In this document: positions 7,671 through 16,753 of the stretch, piece after piece
Numbering within the stretch: position 1 is the first letter of the stretch
Layout of the letters: each line of letters starts with the position of its first letter
DNA from: Emticicia sp051209875
GTDB taxonomy: Bacteria > Bacteroidota > Bacteroidia > Cytophagales > Spirosomataceae
Direction of reading: 5' to 3'
Assembly: GCF_051209875.1 (NCBI RefSeq)
Contig: NZ_JBNTQY010000001.1
Coordinates: 2,976,001 to 3,040,000 of the forward strand
Length of the DNA stretch: 64,000 bases
Notes under the pieces: generated by a model
Seen by the model: the letters and a program-made list of their open reading frames with translations, nothing else
What the model was told of the DNA's origin: nothing
Databases searched by the model: none
Translations under genes and position numbers: made by a program

Positions 7671-9626
7671 CTATTCAAATTTTTGTCCAAAAGTCATTGA
7701 TTTCCAACTATCTGTACGAAACGGACTAGCAGGAAAACCTATACTATTAAATAAATTTGCTTCTATTGGAGCATCTGACCAAGCATACCTCACAGCTAAT
7801 GGTTTTTGTCCTTTAGGATGCGTAATTATTACTTTATCGCCAATTATTTCGGCTTTTGTGTAGTAAAAAACCTTGTCTTCACCTGCAATTTCAAAACCTT
7901 TTAAATACCCATACTTATCTTTTGCTATCAAGCCATTTCCTGCAAATTTAAATGTTATTATCGCTTTATCTTTTTCAAACTTAGCAGATTGGTATAAAGG
8001 TCCACTTGGTAAAACATCTTGGAAATAATCATTTTTTAGTGCTGTTGCTGCCAATCTTTTCGCTACATCTTGCTTATTGGTTGGATGTATGTCATTTTCA
8101 TTCCCAACATCAATAGTTACAGCCATGCCAGTTTTTGGCAGATTTAGTGTCATGACTTGTGCTTCACGTAATTCAGCCCAATTACTTCCTTGATTACTAT
8201 CTTGGTTAGCTCCAAAACTTGATAATTGTACAAAATAAAAGGAAAAATCCTCACCCCATTGTTTTCTCCAGTCATTAATCATTAATGGAAAACTTTGTCG
8301 ATATTGATATGCTCGACTTGCATTTGACTCTCCTTGATACCACAAAGTTCCACGAATGGAAAAAGGAATTAAAGGAGCAACCATACCATTAAAAATGGTT
8401 GTACCAATATTATTACTTGAATGTACATATTCATGTTTTTCAGCAAAAGATGGCATCAACTTCCAATCTTTAGCAATATTGATTCTTTCAGATGATGAAC
8501 TTACATATAAATCTTCATTTGTGCCTTCTAAACCTAAACCATACCATGATGGATCGAGCCTACTTCCAAACTTGATAATTAATTGATTATTACCCGCTTT
8601 CCAAGTATTTACAGGTATCGTTATTTTTCGATTTCCTTTAAAAACTCCAGCAGCAATCATATTGCCATTAATATATATTTCGTTGAAACTATCTTGTACC
8701 CCCAAACCCAATGTAGTTTCTTGTTTGCTCATTTCATCTGATATTTCAATTGTCCGAGCCATATACCCTTTGCCACGAAATGCCCAAATTCCTTTCCAAT
8801 CCCATTGTCCAAGTGGACTTTCAGTATTCACCCATTTTGAAAAGTCATAGTTCGGTTCAGTATATTTTTTTTCATCTGCTGTACTTGGTTGAAAATCGCT
8901 TCCAAAAAGTTTCTTACGAACATTTTTGTCATGAAAACTATCAGCCTCCGCCCAATTGTTCGGTAGATTATTTGCATAATTTTTGAGTTCATCGTTAGTG
9001 AGCATCGCTTCTTTACTTATCCAACCTTCGATCTGAGAGCCACCCCATGATGCATGAAGCAGACCAATTGGGATATTCAATTTCTGATGCAATTCACGAG
9101 CGAAAAAGAAACCTATGGCCGAAAAATCACCTACAGTTTGTGCTGAACTTATTTGCCAATTACCTGATTTTAGGTCAGCTTGGGGTTGTATTGTAACTTC
9201 ATGTTCAACGAAGAAATGTCTAATCTGAGGGAAATTAGCATTTTTTTGCTCTTCTTTGAAGTTTTTTGCTTGTTTAACAGTCCATTCCATATTTGATTGT
9301 CCTGATAAAAGCCAAACTTCACCAATCAAAATGTCCTTAACTTCAATTTTGTTTGTATTTGTTGAGACCTGCATTGAATACGGCCCACCTGCTTCCATTG
9401 CCGAAAATTTCACTACCCATTTACCATTAGCATTAGCTTGAATAGTTTGGATTTGATTGGATAATGCCACTTTTACATTTTCACCTGGATTTGCCCACCC
9501 CCATACAGGAATTGGTTTTTGTCGTTGAAGTACAACATGGTCTGAAAATAAACGAGCAAGTTTTAATTGAGCAAAAGAGGTAAGATTACTTACAGATAAA
9601 AATAATAAAAATATAAAATGTTTCAT
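7671..9626 (-). CDS. SGNH carbohydrate acetylesterase (sialate O-acetylesterase family)
   Basis: Secreted esterase of 651 residues. Signal peptide to about residue 20 (SFAQ). The nucleophile Ser111 lies in SGQSNMEW, there is a WYQGESNA block, and the Asp512/His514 pair is in NDIHPTN. A jelly-roll-like insert lies between the two halves of the esterase domain (about residues 270-390, WKGIWAFRGKGYMARTI). The family name comes from sialate esterases, but many Bacteroidota members remove acetyl groups from plant polysaccharides. Placed at the end of the mannan gene block, it probably deacetylates (gluco)mannan or xylan. The exact substrate is inferred from context only. Confidence 0.9.
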   Translation of the reverse strand: MKHFIFLLFLSVSNLTSFAQLKLARLFSDHVVLQRQKPIPVWGWANPGENVKVALSNQIQTIQANANGKWVVKFSAMEAGGPYSMQVSTNTNKIEVKDILIGEVWLLSGQSNMEWTVKQAKNFKEEQKNANFPQIRHFFVEHEVTIQPQADLKSGNWQISSAQTVGDFSAIGFFFARELHQKLNIPIGLLHASWGGSQIEGWISKEAMLTNDELKNYANNLPNNWAEADSFHDKNVRKKLFGSDFQPSTADEKKYTEPNYDFSKWVNTESPLGQWDWKGIWAFRGKGYMARTIEISDEMSKQETTLGLGVQDSFNEIYINGNMIAAGVFKGNRKITIPVNTWKAGNNQLIIKFGSRLDPSWYGLGLEGTNEDLYVSSSSERINIAKDWKLMPSFAEKHEYVHSSNNIGTTIFNGMVAPLIPFSIRGTLWYQGESNASRAYQYRQSFPLMINDWRKQWGEDFSFYFVQLSSFGANQDSNQGSNWAELREAQVMTLNLPKTGMAVTIDVGNENDIHPTNKQDVAKRLAATALKNDYFQDVLPSGPLYQSAKFEKDKAIITFKFAGNGLIAKDKYGYLKGFEIAGEDKVFYYTKAEIIGDKVIITHPKGQKPLAVRYAWSDAPIEANLFNSIGFPASPFRTDSWKSMTFGQKFE

Positions 9627-9667
9627 AGATTGAATAGAATTTTTGATTAAGCAAATCTACATTTTTT

Positions 9668-10858
9668 TCACAATCTTTTTAGTATTTCTAAACAAGCTCT
9701 AACATTATGATAAGGACATTTCCAAAAACCAATTTTATCTTCCTCATTCATTATTGAATAATCACTATTGACACCCCAAAACCATTCACCTTGCTGTGTA
9801 TCACGTAAATATTTTTTTATAAAACTCCATAACTGAAATACTTTTTCTAATTGCTTTCTATCGTTTGCCAATTGATAAGCATTCAAAAATCCAACCATGC
9901 CTTCGGCACTCACCCACCATTCTCGATGACTATCAAAATGTTGATTTGTTGGATTAAATTCATGAATTAAACTTCCATCTTCATTTAATCCTTCAGAAGC
10001 AGCATTTACAATATTTAGTGCGATTTTCTTCCATTTCATTATTAAATCATCATCTTTCAATATTTCGGCGGCTTCGAGCAAAAGCCACGAAGCCTCAATA
10101 TCATGACCATAAGAAATTGCATCCGATTGCTTTTTCCATTCGTTATCAAAGAATAAACCCAAATGAAAATTTTCGTGATTGATTATTTTATATTCAAAAA
10201 TATCTAATAAACATCTGATTTTTTCGGCTAAAAAACTGTTCTTCCACACACTATATAAATTGACGTAGGCCTCAATGATATGTAAATGTGTGTTCATTGT
10301 TTTGGGGTCATTACGGTCTTTTTCACTTAACCTTAAATCTTCAATTATCTCCCAACTTTGTGTAAAAGCCTCATTGTATCCATCTGTAATTTTATCGTAA
10401 CTATGCAACTCGATTAATTCAAATAATTCGATGGCAAAATCTAAAGCCTCTTGTACTTGAGTAGCTTTATAATATTCAGACAAACCATAGATAGTAAAAG
10501 CTAAAGCATAAATTTGTTTACGAGTATTCAAAGGGTTACCTTTTGCATCTACCGACCAATACACACCCCCATAAATTTTATCTCTAAAATGTTGATTGAT
10601 ATATTGAAAAGCTCTTGTTGCCGCTTGAAGTCTATCAAGTATTTTTGAATCATCATTTTGGTTATATGCTGCAGAAAAAGTCCACAAGATTCTTGCATTT
10701 AAAACACTACCTTTTTCGGCATGGTGAAAATTTTTCCCCTCGTTATCCATTTTCCCAATGAACCCACCATAAGAATCATCAAAAGAATAGTTCAGCCAAA
10801 ATTGAAGTATATTTTGCAATTCAGTGTAAATTTCAGCCTTAAATGTAGCCTTATCCAT
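9668..10858 (-). CDS. AGE-family 2-epimerase (mannobiose/cellobiose 2-epimerase)
   Basis: A 396-residue (alpha/alpha)6-barrel enzyme of the N-acylglucosamine/cellobiose 2-epimerase family. It shows the active-site histidines in YGHDIEASW (His252) and in CPYHNVRA (His384), plus REWWVSAEG. It is cytoplasmic, with no signal. Its immediate upstream neighbour is a GH130 mannosylglucose phosphorylase. The pairing is the known route in which beta-1,4-mannobiose is epimerised to mannosyl-glucose and then split by phosphate. On that basis I call it a mannobiose 2-epimerase. It lies 25 bases from the GH130 gene, so the two are surely co-transcribed. Confidence 0.9.
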   Translation of the reverse strand: MDKATFKAEIYTELQNILQFWLNYSFDDSYGGFIGKMDNEGKNFHHAEKGSVLNARILWTFSAAYNQNDDSKILDRLQAATRAFQYINQHFRDKIYGGVYWSVDAKGNPLNTRKQIYALAFTIYGLSEYYKATQVQEALDFAIELFELIELHSYDKITDGYNEAFTQSWEIIEDLRLSEKDRNDPKTMNTHLHIIEAYVNLYSVWKNSFLAEKIRCLLDIFEYKIINHENFHLGLFFDNEWKKQSDAISYGHDIEASWLLLEAAEILKDDDLIMKWKKIALNIVNAASEGLNEDGSLIHEFNPTNQHFDSHREWWVSAEGMVGFLNAYQLANDRKQLEKVFQLWSFIKKYLRDTQQGEWFWGVNSDYSIMNEEDKIGFWKCPYHNVRACLEILKRL

Positions 10859-10883
10859 TATATCTTTTCTGAAATTATTAAAT

Positions 10884-12053
10884 TTATAAGGCTAAATTCT
10901 TTTCAATAATATTTTTCAATCTCTCAACTGAAGTAGCAGAACGAAATCCATCAGAAGGAGTATTGATACAATAATCCATCAATTTGTCTAAGGTAGAAGT
11001 AGCCACGTGCATCCTTGTATCGGAAGAAGCATAATAGATAAAAACGGTTCCATCTTCATCTAAAATCCAGCCATTTGAGAAAGCAACATTTGATACATCT
11101 CCTACTCTTTCATTTCCTTCGGGAGCAATAAAATAGCCAGCTGGTTTATAGATTACCTTGGTTAAATCAACTAAATCAGTCATAAAAACATATAAAACAT
11201 ATCGTAGTCCGGCGGCAGTATTTCTAACGCCATGTGCTAAATGTAACCAACCTTTTGGTGTTTTTAGAGGTGCTGGGCCTTGTCCATTTTTTACTTCATA
11301 AACGGTATGATAATGTTTTTCGTCAACAATATATTCTTTTTCAACATTGGCATTCATCATTGAATCAGTAAATCCTAAGCCTATTCCTCCTCCAGTTCCA
11401 GCTTCTATAAACCCATCTTGTGGGCGTGTATAAAGTGCATATTTTCCACTAACAAACTCAGGATGAAGTACAACATTTCTTTGTTGTGGTGAAGGTGTCT
11501 TCAAATCTGGTAAACGCTCCCATGTTTTCAAATCTTTTGTGCGTGCAATACCACATTGAGCAATGGCTGATGATTCATCACCTTTTTTTGCATTTGGATC
11601 TTTTCGTTCTGTGCAAAAAAGCCCATAAATCCAACCATCTTCATGAGCAACTAACCTCATATCATATACATTACCATCGGGAATATCTGTTTCTGGCATT
11701 GTAATTGGAAAATCCCAAAATTTAAAATTATCAATTCCATTTGGGCTTTCTGCAATGGCAAAAAAAGATTTTCTATCCATTCCTTCTACCCTCACTGCTA
11801 AAATAAATTTTCCATTAAATTTTATTGCCCCTGAATTGAAAGTTGCATTAATACCAAACCTTTCCATCAAGTAAGGGTTTGTCAGTGGGTTCAAATCATA
11901 TCTCCAAATTAATGGGGCATGTTCGGCAGTTAAAATTGGGAATTCATATTTGTCATAAATCCCATTCCCAAGAGCTACTTTCGAGTTTTTACGTCCCAAA
12001 AGTTCTTCATAAGCTTTTGTAAGAGCCGAAAAGCGATTTTCAAATGTGGTCAT
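10884..12053 (-). CDS. GH130 4-O-beta-D-mannosyl-D-glucose phosphorylase
   Basis: Phosphorolyses mannosyl-beta-1,4-glucose to mannose 1-phosphate and glucose (EC 2.4.1.281). At 389 residues, the length and the N-terminal region HAPLIWRYDLNP match GH130 subfamily 1. The catalytic Asp131 is in NVYDMRL, and phosphate-binding basic residues surround CTERKDP and YTRPQDG. No signal peptide, so it acts in the cytoplasm. The neighbours are the 2-epimerase (downstream), a sugar symporter and a GH26 mannanase (upstream). Five tandem copies of a 7-base repeat lie 35-69 bases before the start codon. Confidence 0.95.
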   Translation of the reverse strand: MTTFENRFSALTKAYEELLGRKNSKVALGNGIYDKYEFPILTAEHAPLIWRYDLNPLTNPYLMERFGINATFNSGAIKFNGKFILAVRVEGMDRKSFFAIAESPNGIDNFKFWDFPITMPETDIPDGNVYDMRLVAHEDGWIYGLFCTERKDPNAKKGDESSAIAQCGIARTKDLKTWERLPDLKTPSPQQRNVVLHPEFVSGKYALYTRPQDGFIEAGTGGGIGLGFTDSMMNANVEKEYIVDEKHYHTVYEVKNGQGPAPLKTPKGWLHLAHGVRNTAAGLRYVLYVFMTDLVDLTKVIYKPAGYFIAPEGNERVGDVSNVAFSNGWILDEDGTVFIYYASSDTRMHVATSTLDKLMDYCINTPSDGFRSATSVERLKNIIEKNLAL

Positions 12054-12087
12054 TTATATAAAAATTGATTGTTTTGAGTAAATTTTA

Positions 12088-12234
12088 GGAATTAGGAATT
12101 AGGAATTAGGAATTAGGAATTAGAAACGGCATCCTGATTTCATAAAGTTCATTTATTTATAACTTTTCTTTATTAATTTTTTTTAGATTTTCTTTCCTAA
12201 TTCGTCATTCGAAATTCTTAACTCGTCATTTGCC
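12088..12234. repeat. Heptad repeats: five GGAATTA copies plus a degenerate block
   Basis: Five perfect tandem copies of GGAATTA occupy 12088-12122. After about 70 AT-rich bases, a degenerate 7-base block follows at 12195-12234 (TCCTAAT, TCGTCAT, TCGAAAT, TCTTAAC, TCGTCAT), whose first unit is the reverse complement of the tandem unit. The region is the untranslated stretch between the symporter stop and the GH130 start on the minus strand. Confidence 0.8.
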
Positions 12235-12255
12235 AGTTCTATTCATCTATATACG

Positions 12256-14082
12256 TTAATCTTCTAACCTATCCCACCATGTAAATTTCAAAATGAAAAT
12301 AATACATGCCAATATGGCTATATCAAATAGTAAAGGGAGATGCATCCCTAATACAAAATACATAGGTAAGGCTGTTAGACAAAGCTGTGCAATAATACCT
12401 AAAACCACATTAAACATATCTATTTTGAAACCTTCATTTGCTTTAAATGTAGGTTCATCTTTCAAAACCAAATCATGAATTGGTCGCCAAAATCCCCAAG
12501 GACGAACTGTTTTATAGAAAGATTTTAAAACTTTTTCATCAGTAGGCGGTGCTAAAAATGTTCCACCGAAAGATGCCGCTAAAGAGATTATAAATAAAAG
12601 TGGCCACCAATATAAAGGTAAACCTGTGGTAAGATATGGCATCACTAATGCCGCTATAATTCCAGCAGCCATTCCCCAAAAAAAGCCATTGGCATTAAAT
12701 CGCCACCAATACCATTTTAAACAGTTGGCAGCAACATAACCGCCATATAAACCTCCCACAATCCACTGCAAAATTTCATTGACACTGTTTGCCATAAAAC
12801 CTAAAATAATTCCAATAATAACTACTGCAATGCCAACAATGTAGTTGATCGAAATTGTCTTTTTATTATTGGCATTTGGGTTAATATATTTTAAGTAAAT
12901 ATCATTTACAATGTATGCTTGTGCTGCGTTGAGTGTGCCACTAAATGTACCCATAAATGCACCCATCAGTCCAGTTAGAACTATTCCAAGCACACCAACA
13001 GGCATAAATTTATTGACTGTTTCGGGTAAAATTAATTCAAAATCAATTTCGCCTAAAGGATTTTTTATATGTAATTGATTATAGTATAATAATGCTAAAA
13101 CAGTCAAGCCAATAATCATTGAGTATCGAACAGGAAGTAGAATGATACTCACAAAACCAGTCATTTTACTGGCTTCTTTTGGACTACTTGTACTTAATAT
13201 TTTTTGCATATCATAATTTGGAGCAGGCCCAGCCAATGATGCAAAAACCCCTTTCAAGAGCATCATCATAAAAAACAGTCCAAAAATGCCATATCCATCA
13301 GCAGCAATTTTATCATTCACTTCTGGCCTAATTTTCGACCAATCAAGGTTTAAATTCCATCCAAAAAATGGACTATCCCAGCCATTGGGTAGCACTAAAG
13401 TATTGCCATTGAGATGGTTCATTGCTATGACGGCAATTGAAATTGAAGCGATAATCATGATACTATATTTAATCACATCCCCCAAAACAATGCTGTGCAT
13501 ACCTCCTAAAACAGAGTAAAATGTTGCAATAATTGTAAATATAATTCCATAAAAATGTGGAATATATTTAGCAGGAATATCAAATGGTACATAATCTTTC
13601 ACAATATGCCAAGGAATAAAAATCTCAATGAATTTTCCTAAACCCACAAATCCATAAGCTAAAAACCCAAAACAACTCAGCAAAGCAAATGCAATAACCA
13701 CAATTTGTGAACTTTTCACGCCTTGTCCAGTCATTCCAAATCTGGTTTGAAGCCATGCTGCTCCCGTATTTGAATTGCTTCGTCTTAGCCATTTACTCAA
13801 AAACATCATTAAAAAAACTTGGTTAAAAACTGGCCAAAGCCAAGGAATCCAGATGCTTTTTAAACCATAAACAAAGCAAAGACTAACCATCCACATTGTA
13901 CCACTAATATCAAACATATCCGAAGCATCACTCAAGCCAAGCATATACCATGGCAATTTTTTCCCACCCATCAGATAACTATCTTTATTTTCCTTCGCTT
14001 TTTTCCGCATATAGAAGCCAATGAAAATCATCGTGGCTAAATATGCCAAAAGTATCAAAACATCAATTGTTTGAAGCTTCAT
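12256..14082 (-). CDS. Sodium:solute symporter (SSS family), probable mannobiose carrier
   Basis: Inner-membrane symporter of 608 residues with about 14 hydrophobic segments, typical of sodium/glucose-type carriers. Visible marks are the N-terminal DVLILLAYLATMIFIGFYMR helix and the conserved first-repeat region GLSDASDMFDISGTMW. A long loop lies around residue 230 (NHLNGNTLVLPNGWDSPF), and hydrophobic C-terminal helices follow a PPTDEKVLKSFYKTVRPWG loop. It sits between the GH26 mannanase and the GH130 phosphorylase, so uptake of mannobiose or related disaccharides is inferred, as for the cation symporter in the Bacteroides fragilis mannan operon. Confidence 0.9.
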   Translation of the reverse strand: MKLQTIDVLILLAYLATMIFIGFYMRKKAKENKDSYLMGGKKLPWYMLGLSDASDMFDISGTMWMVSLCFVYGLKSIWIPWLWPVFNQVFLMMFLSKWLRRSNSNTGAAWLQTRFGMTGQGVKSSQIVVIAFALLSCFGFLAYGFVGLGKFIEIFIPWHIVKDYVPFDIPAKYIPHFYGIIFTIIATFYSVLGGMHSIVLGDVIKYSIMIIASISIAVIAMNHLNGNTLVLPNGWDSPFFGWNLNLDWSKIRPEVNDKIAADGYGIFGLFFMMMLLKGVFASLAGPAPNYDMQKILSTSSPKEASKMTGFVSIILLPVRYSMIIGLTVLALLYYNQLHIKNPLGEIDFELILPETVNKFMPVGVLGIVLTGLMGAFMGTFSGTLNAAQAYIVNDIYLKYINPNANNKKTISINYIVGIAVVIIGIILGFMANSVNEILQWIVGGLYGGYVAANCLKWYWWRFNANGFFWGMAAGIIAALVMPYLTTGLPLYWWPLLFIISLAASFGGTFLAPPTDEKVLKSFYKTVRPWGFWRPIHDLVLKDEPTFKANEGFKIDMFNVVLGIIAQLCLTALPMYFVLGMHLPLLFDIAILACIIFILKFTWWDRLED

Positions 14083-14158
14083 GTTTTTTTAAGGTTAATG
14101 ATTGATAGTAAATTGTTCATATTCAATTGCATACATTAATATTGTCAAATCATTTTGA

Positions 14159-15274
14159 TTATTGTTTGTAAAGGTTTCTTGCGGCAGTTTGTTTTTCAAG
14201 AATTACTTTTCCAGACTGAATCATTTTCATAAAATCTTCGGCACTTTTTTGTCCTTTATATGGTGCATAAAAATGGTCAGTTCTTCCATTTCTCCACACC
14301 AAAATGTAGGAGAGTTTGGTATCTTGGACAACAGGTAAGACAATGTTTGTCCACCAATTAGCTTCTGTCAATTGTTCCAAACCCATTTCAGTTATAGCAC
14401 ATGGTTTGTTCGTTTCGGTGGCAATTTCCTGTAAAGTATTCACCATTCGCTTAAAATCAACTTTGAATGACTCATTACTTATAGGAGCATTACGGTGATA
14501 TAAATCAAAACCAACCAAATCAACAAAATCATTTCCTGGGTATCGCTCTAAATAATGTTCCTTTGAATTAAACTTATCTGTAGAGTAGGCAATTAGTAAG
14601 TTGTGTACTTTCTTCTTCTTTTGTAAGTAATTGATTGTAAATTTCCACATTTTTATATATTCTTCGGGAGTACAATGTCCCGATCCCCACCAAAACCAAG
14701 AACCAGTATGCTCATGGAATGGTCGAAAAATTATTGGGATTAATTCACCATTTGCACCTTTTAAGCTTTTCAAAAAAACAGCAACTTTATCTAACCAAGA
14801 TTTATATCGCTTTAGGTTGTTTTTATTATCAAAAATATGCTTGATTGTAGAATCTGCTTTATCCCATGAAGACTTTTTGGGATCGGTTGGATTATTGAAA
14901 TGCCAACTAATTGTACTTATTCCACCGCGATCGTATGTTTCTTGAATATATTTTTGAATTTTAAGGAAAGGTACTCCATCTAAATTATTTGCATTATCAA
15001 ACTCAATTTTCCCCAAATCCCAACCAAGAACGGCAGGATATTCTCCCGAAACTGACATTACATCAGAACGCCCATCTTCGCCAATCCAACGAGTGCCATC
15101 TTCATTTAAACCGTAAGCCAAACCATCTTGATGCCCAAACATCACGCCTTTGTATTGGTATTCTAGCAAATGACGATATAAATGTCGAGTTTCTCTGGTA
15201 GCTTTTTTATCAATTTGAGCCATTGATAAAAAACTAATCAGTACACAAATAGAAAAAAAACTGTATTTAATCAT
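14159..15274 (-). CDS. GH26 endo-beta-1,4-mannanase, secreted
   Basis: Cleaves beta-1,4-mannan, probably releasing mannobiose. It is 371 residues with a signal peptide ending SMAQ (residue 20). The acid/base Glu188 is in FRPFHEHTGSWFWWG and the nucleophile Glu296 in AITEMGLEQ, both classic GH26 motifs. HLYRHLLEYQ and VMFGHQDG at the N-terminus are also typical. It is the promoter-proximal gene of the minus-strand mannan operon, and it is divergent from an AraC regulator at 15826. No lipobox is visible, so it is soluble periplasmic or exported rather than an obvious lipoprotein. Confidence 0.95.
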   Translation of the reverse strand: MIKYSFFSICVLISFLSMAQIDKKATRETRHLYRHLLEYQYKGVMFGHQDGLAYGLNEDGTRWIGEDGRSDVMSVSGEYPAVLGWDLGKIEFDNANNLDGVPFLKIQKYIQETYDRGGISTISWHFNNPTDPKKSSWDKADSTIKHIFDNKNNLKRYKSWLDKVAVFLKSLKGANGELIPIIFRPFHEHTGSWFWWGSGHCTPEEYIKMWKFTINYLQKKKKVHNLLIAYSTDKFNSKEHYLERYPGNDFVDLVGFDLYHRNAPISNESFKVDFKRMVNTLQEIATETNKPCAITEMGLEQLTEANWWTNIVLPVVQDTKLSYILVWRNGRTDHFYAPYKGQKSAEDFMKMIQSGKVILEKQTAARNLYKQ

Positions 15275-15825
15275 GAATATCTAATTTGAAGCTTTGAAAA
15301 AGTTAAGGTTAATTTTTCTTTATGGGTTACGAGCTAATTTTATGAGTATTTGTTAATTCAACGAACAATAGAATTTATTTATATAAAAGTTTTACTAAGA
15401 TAAATTCAGGGCAAGTAAGACTCGCCCTGAAAGAAATAAAGTTTTAAACCTAAAACAAACAACTGTAAATATTTGGAGTGGAAACATCACTTAACCAACA
15501 GTGCTATTTTATAAAATTATTGACACAAAATAACACTATTTTAAATGCAGCTACATAACACAATTTTACCCATTTATTGCACTTTTCTTACACAAAACAT
15601 AAATAATTGCATGAATACATTTATGCACTATTATAGGTACATATTTATCACTATTAAAAGTTCTCTAATAAAACATCAACATTAATTCAAAATAAATTAC
15701 TATAAATACCTTTTTTAATTTAACTTTTAAAAGATACAATTAAACTTTTTTGTGTTTTTATTGAAAACTATTACTTTTACATCAAAAAACATTACAGTAT
15801 TATTTTATCTAAATCTACTAATAAT
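15275..15825. promoter_or_regulatory. Divergent control region, GH26 operon / AraC regulator
   Basis: A 551-base gene-free stretch. It holds a GC-rich hairpin (TTCAGGGC at 15405-15412 with GCCCTGAA at 15424-15431). It also has an imperfect inverted repeat of 13 bases around 15500-15540 and two direct repeats of ATTTAT(G)CACTATTA at 15619-15633 and 15643-15656, about 23 bases apart. CACTATT occurs again near 15533. Direct repeats about two helical turns apart suit AraC-type activators, so these are candidate operators. Confidence 0.5.
15749..15779 (+). promoter_or_regulatory. Candidate promoter of the AraC regulator at 15826
   Basis: TTTG at 15749-15752, a 19-base spacer, then TActTTTa at 15772-15779. 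It differs from the Bacteroidota -7 consensus TAnnTTTG only in the last base. The expected transcript start lies about 40 bases before the ATG. Confidence 0.5.
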
Positions 15826-16698
15826 ATGAGCAATTTTTATCACGAAATAACTCCACTTACACCGAATGATTGTTTCATGGTTTTTGATAGACTTAAAAGT
15901 AAATTCAATTTTCCAGTGCATTTTCACGAAGAGTATGAACTAAATTTTATAGAAAATGCTAAAGGTGCAAAGCGAATAGTTGGCGATAATATTCAAATGA
16001 TTGATGATTTAGATTTAGTTTTGGTTGGCTCAAATCTGCCTCATAGCTGGCTTAATTATGAATCTTCTTATCAAGATATTCATGAGATAACAATTCAATT
16101 CCACAAAGATTTATTTGATGACAAATTTTTACAAAGGAATCAGTTAAGTTTTATAAGAAATTTACTGGAACGCTCATCCAGAGGGATTTCATTTTCAACT
16201 GAAACAATTAAAAACATCAAACCTCGACTAATTGCTTTATCAAAAAAAAGTGGATTTGATTCGGTAATTGAGTTAATATCTATTCTTCATGACTTATCTG
16301 TTTCTCGCAATGCACAAATCCTGACCAGTAGTTCATTTATGAATGAAAATGGCAATTTTAATAGTAGAAGGATTGAAAAAGCATTTGAATACATGCGAGC
16401 CAATTATAATAAAGACATTTCGCTCGATGACATCGCTAAAATTGTTAATATGGCTGAAGTGAGCTTTAGTAGGTTTATTAAAAAACGAACAGGAAAAACC
16501 TTTGTCGATAGTCTCAATGATATCCGATTAGGTCATGCTTCTCGCCTATTAATTGATACCACTTTAACTATTTCTGAAGTTTCTTTTAAATGTGGATATA
16601 ATAATCTTTCCTATTTTAATCGTGTTTTTAAGAAGAAACATAATTGTACACCAAAAGAATTTAGAGAGAATTATTCTGGCACAAGAACATTTGTATAA
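15826..16698 (+). CDS. AraC family transcriptional regulator (mannan locus)
   Basis: A 290-residue regulator. The N-terminal cupin-type sensing half contains FPVHFHEEYELNFIENAKG and DLVLVGSNLPHSW. The C-terminal double helix-turn-helix starts near residue 185 (RIEKAFEYMRANYNKDISLDDIA), with the signature CGYNNLSYFNRVFKKKHNCTP. It is divergent from the GH26-led operon and is presumably its sugar-responsive activator (inference from position). It is a paralogue of the regulator at 19950, sharing the SNLPH block, the LxERSxxGI segment and the overall layout. Confidence 0.9.
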   Translation: MSNFYHEITPLTPNDCFMVFDRLKSKFNFPVHFHEEYELNFIENAKGAKRIVGDNIQMIDDLDLVLVGSNLPHSWLNYESSYQDIHEITIQFHKDLFDDKFLQRNQLSFIRNLLERSSRGISFSTETIKNIKPRLIALSKKSGFDSVIELISILHDLSVSRNAQILTSSSFMNENGNFNSRRIEKAFEYMRANYNKDISLDDIAKIVNMAEVSFSRFIKKRTGKTFVDSLNDIRLGHASRLLIDTTLTISEVSFKCGYNNLSYFNRVFKKKHNCTPKEFRENYSGTRTFV

Positions 16699-16753
16699 AA
16701 TACCATAAAACACTTACTATAAACACTTTACGACATATGTGTTCATGTAAATA

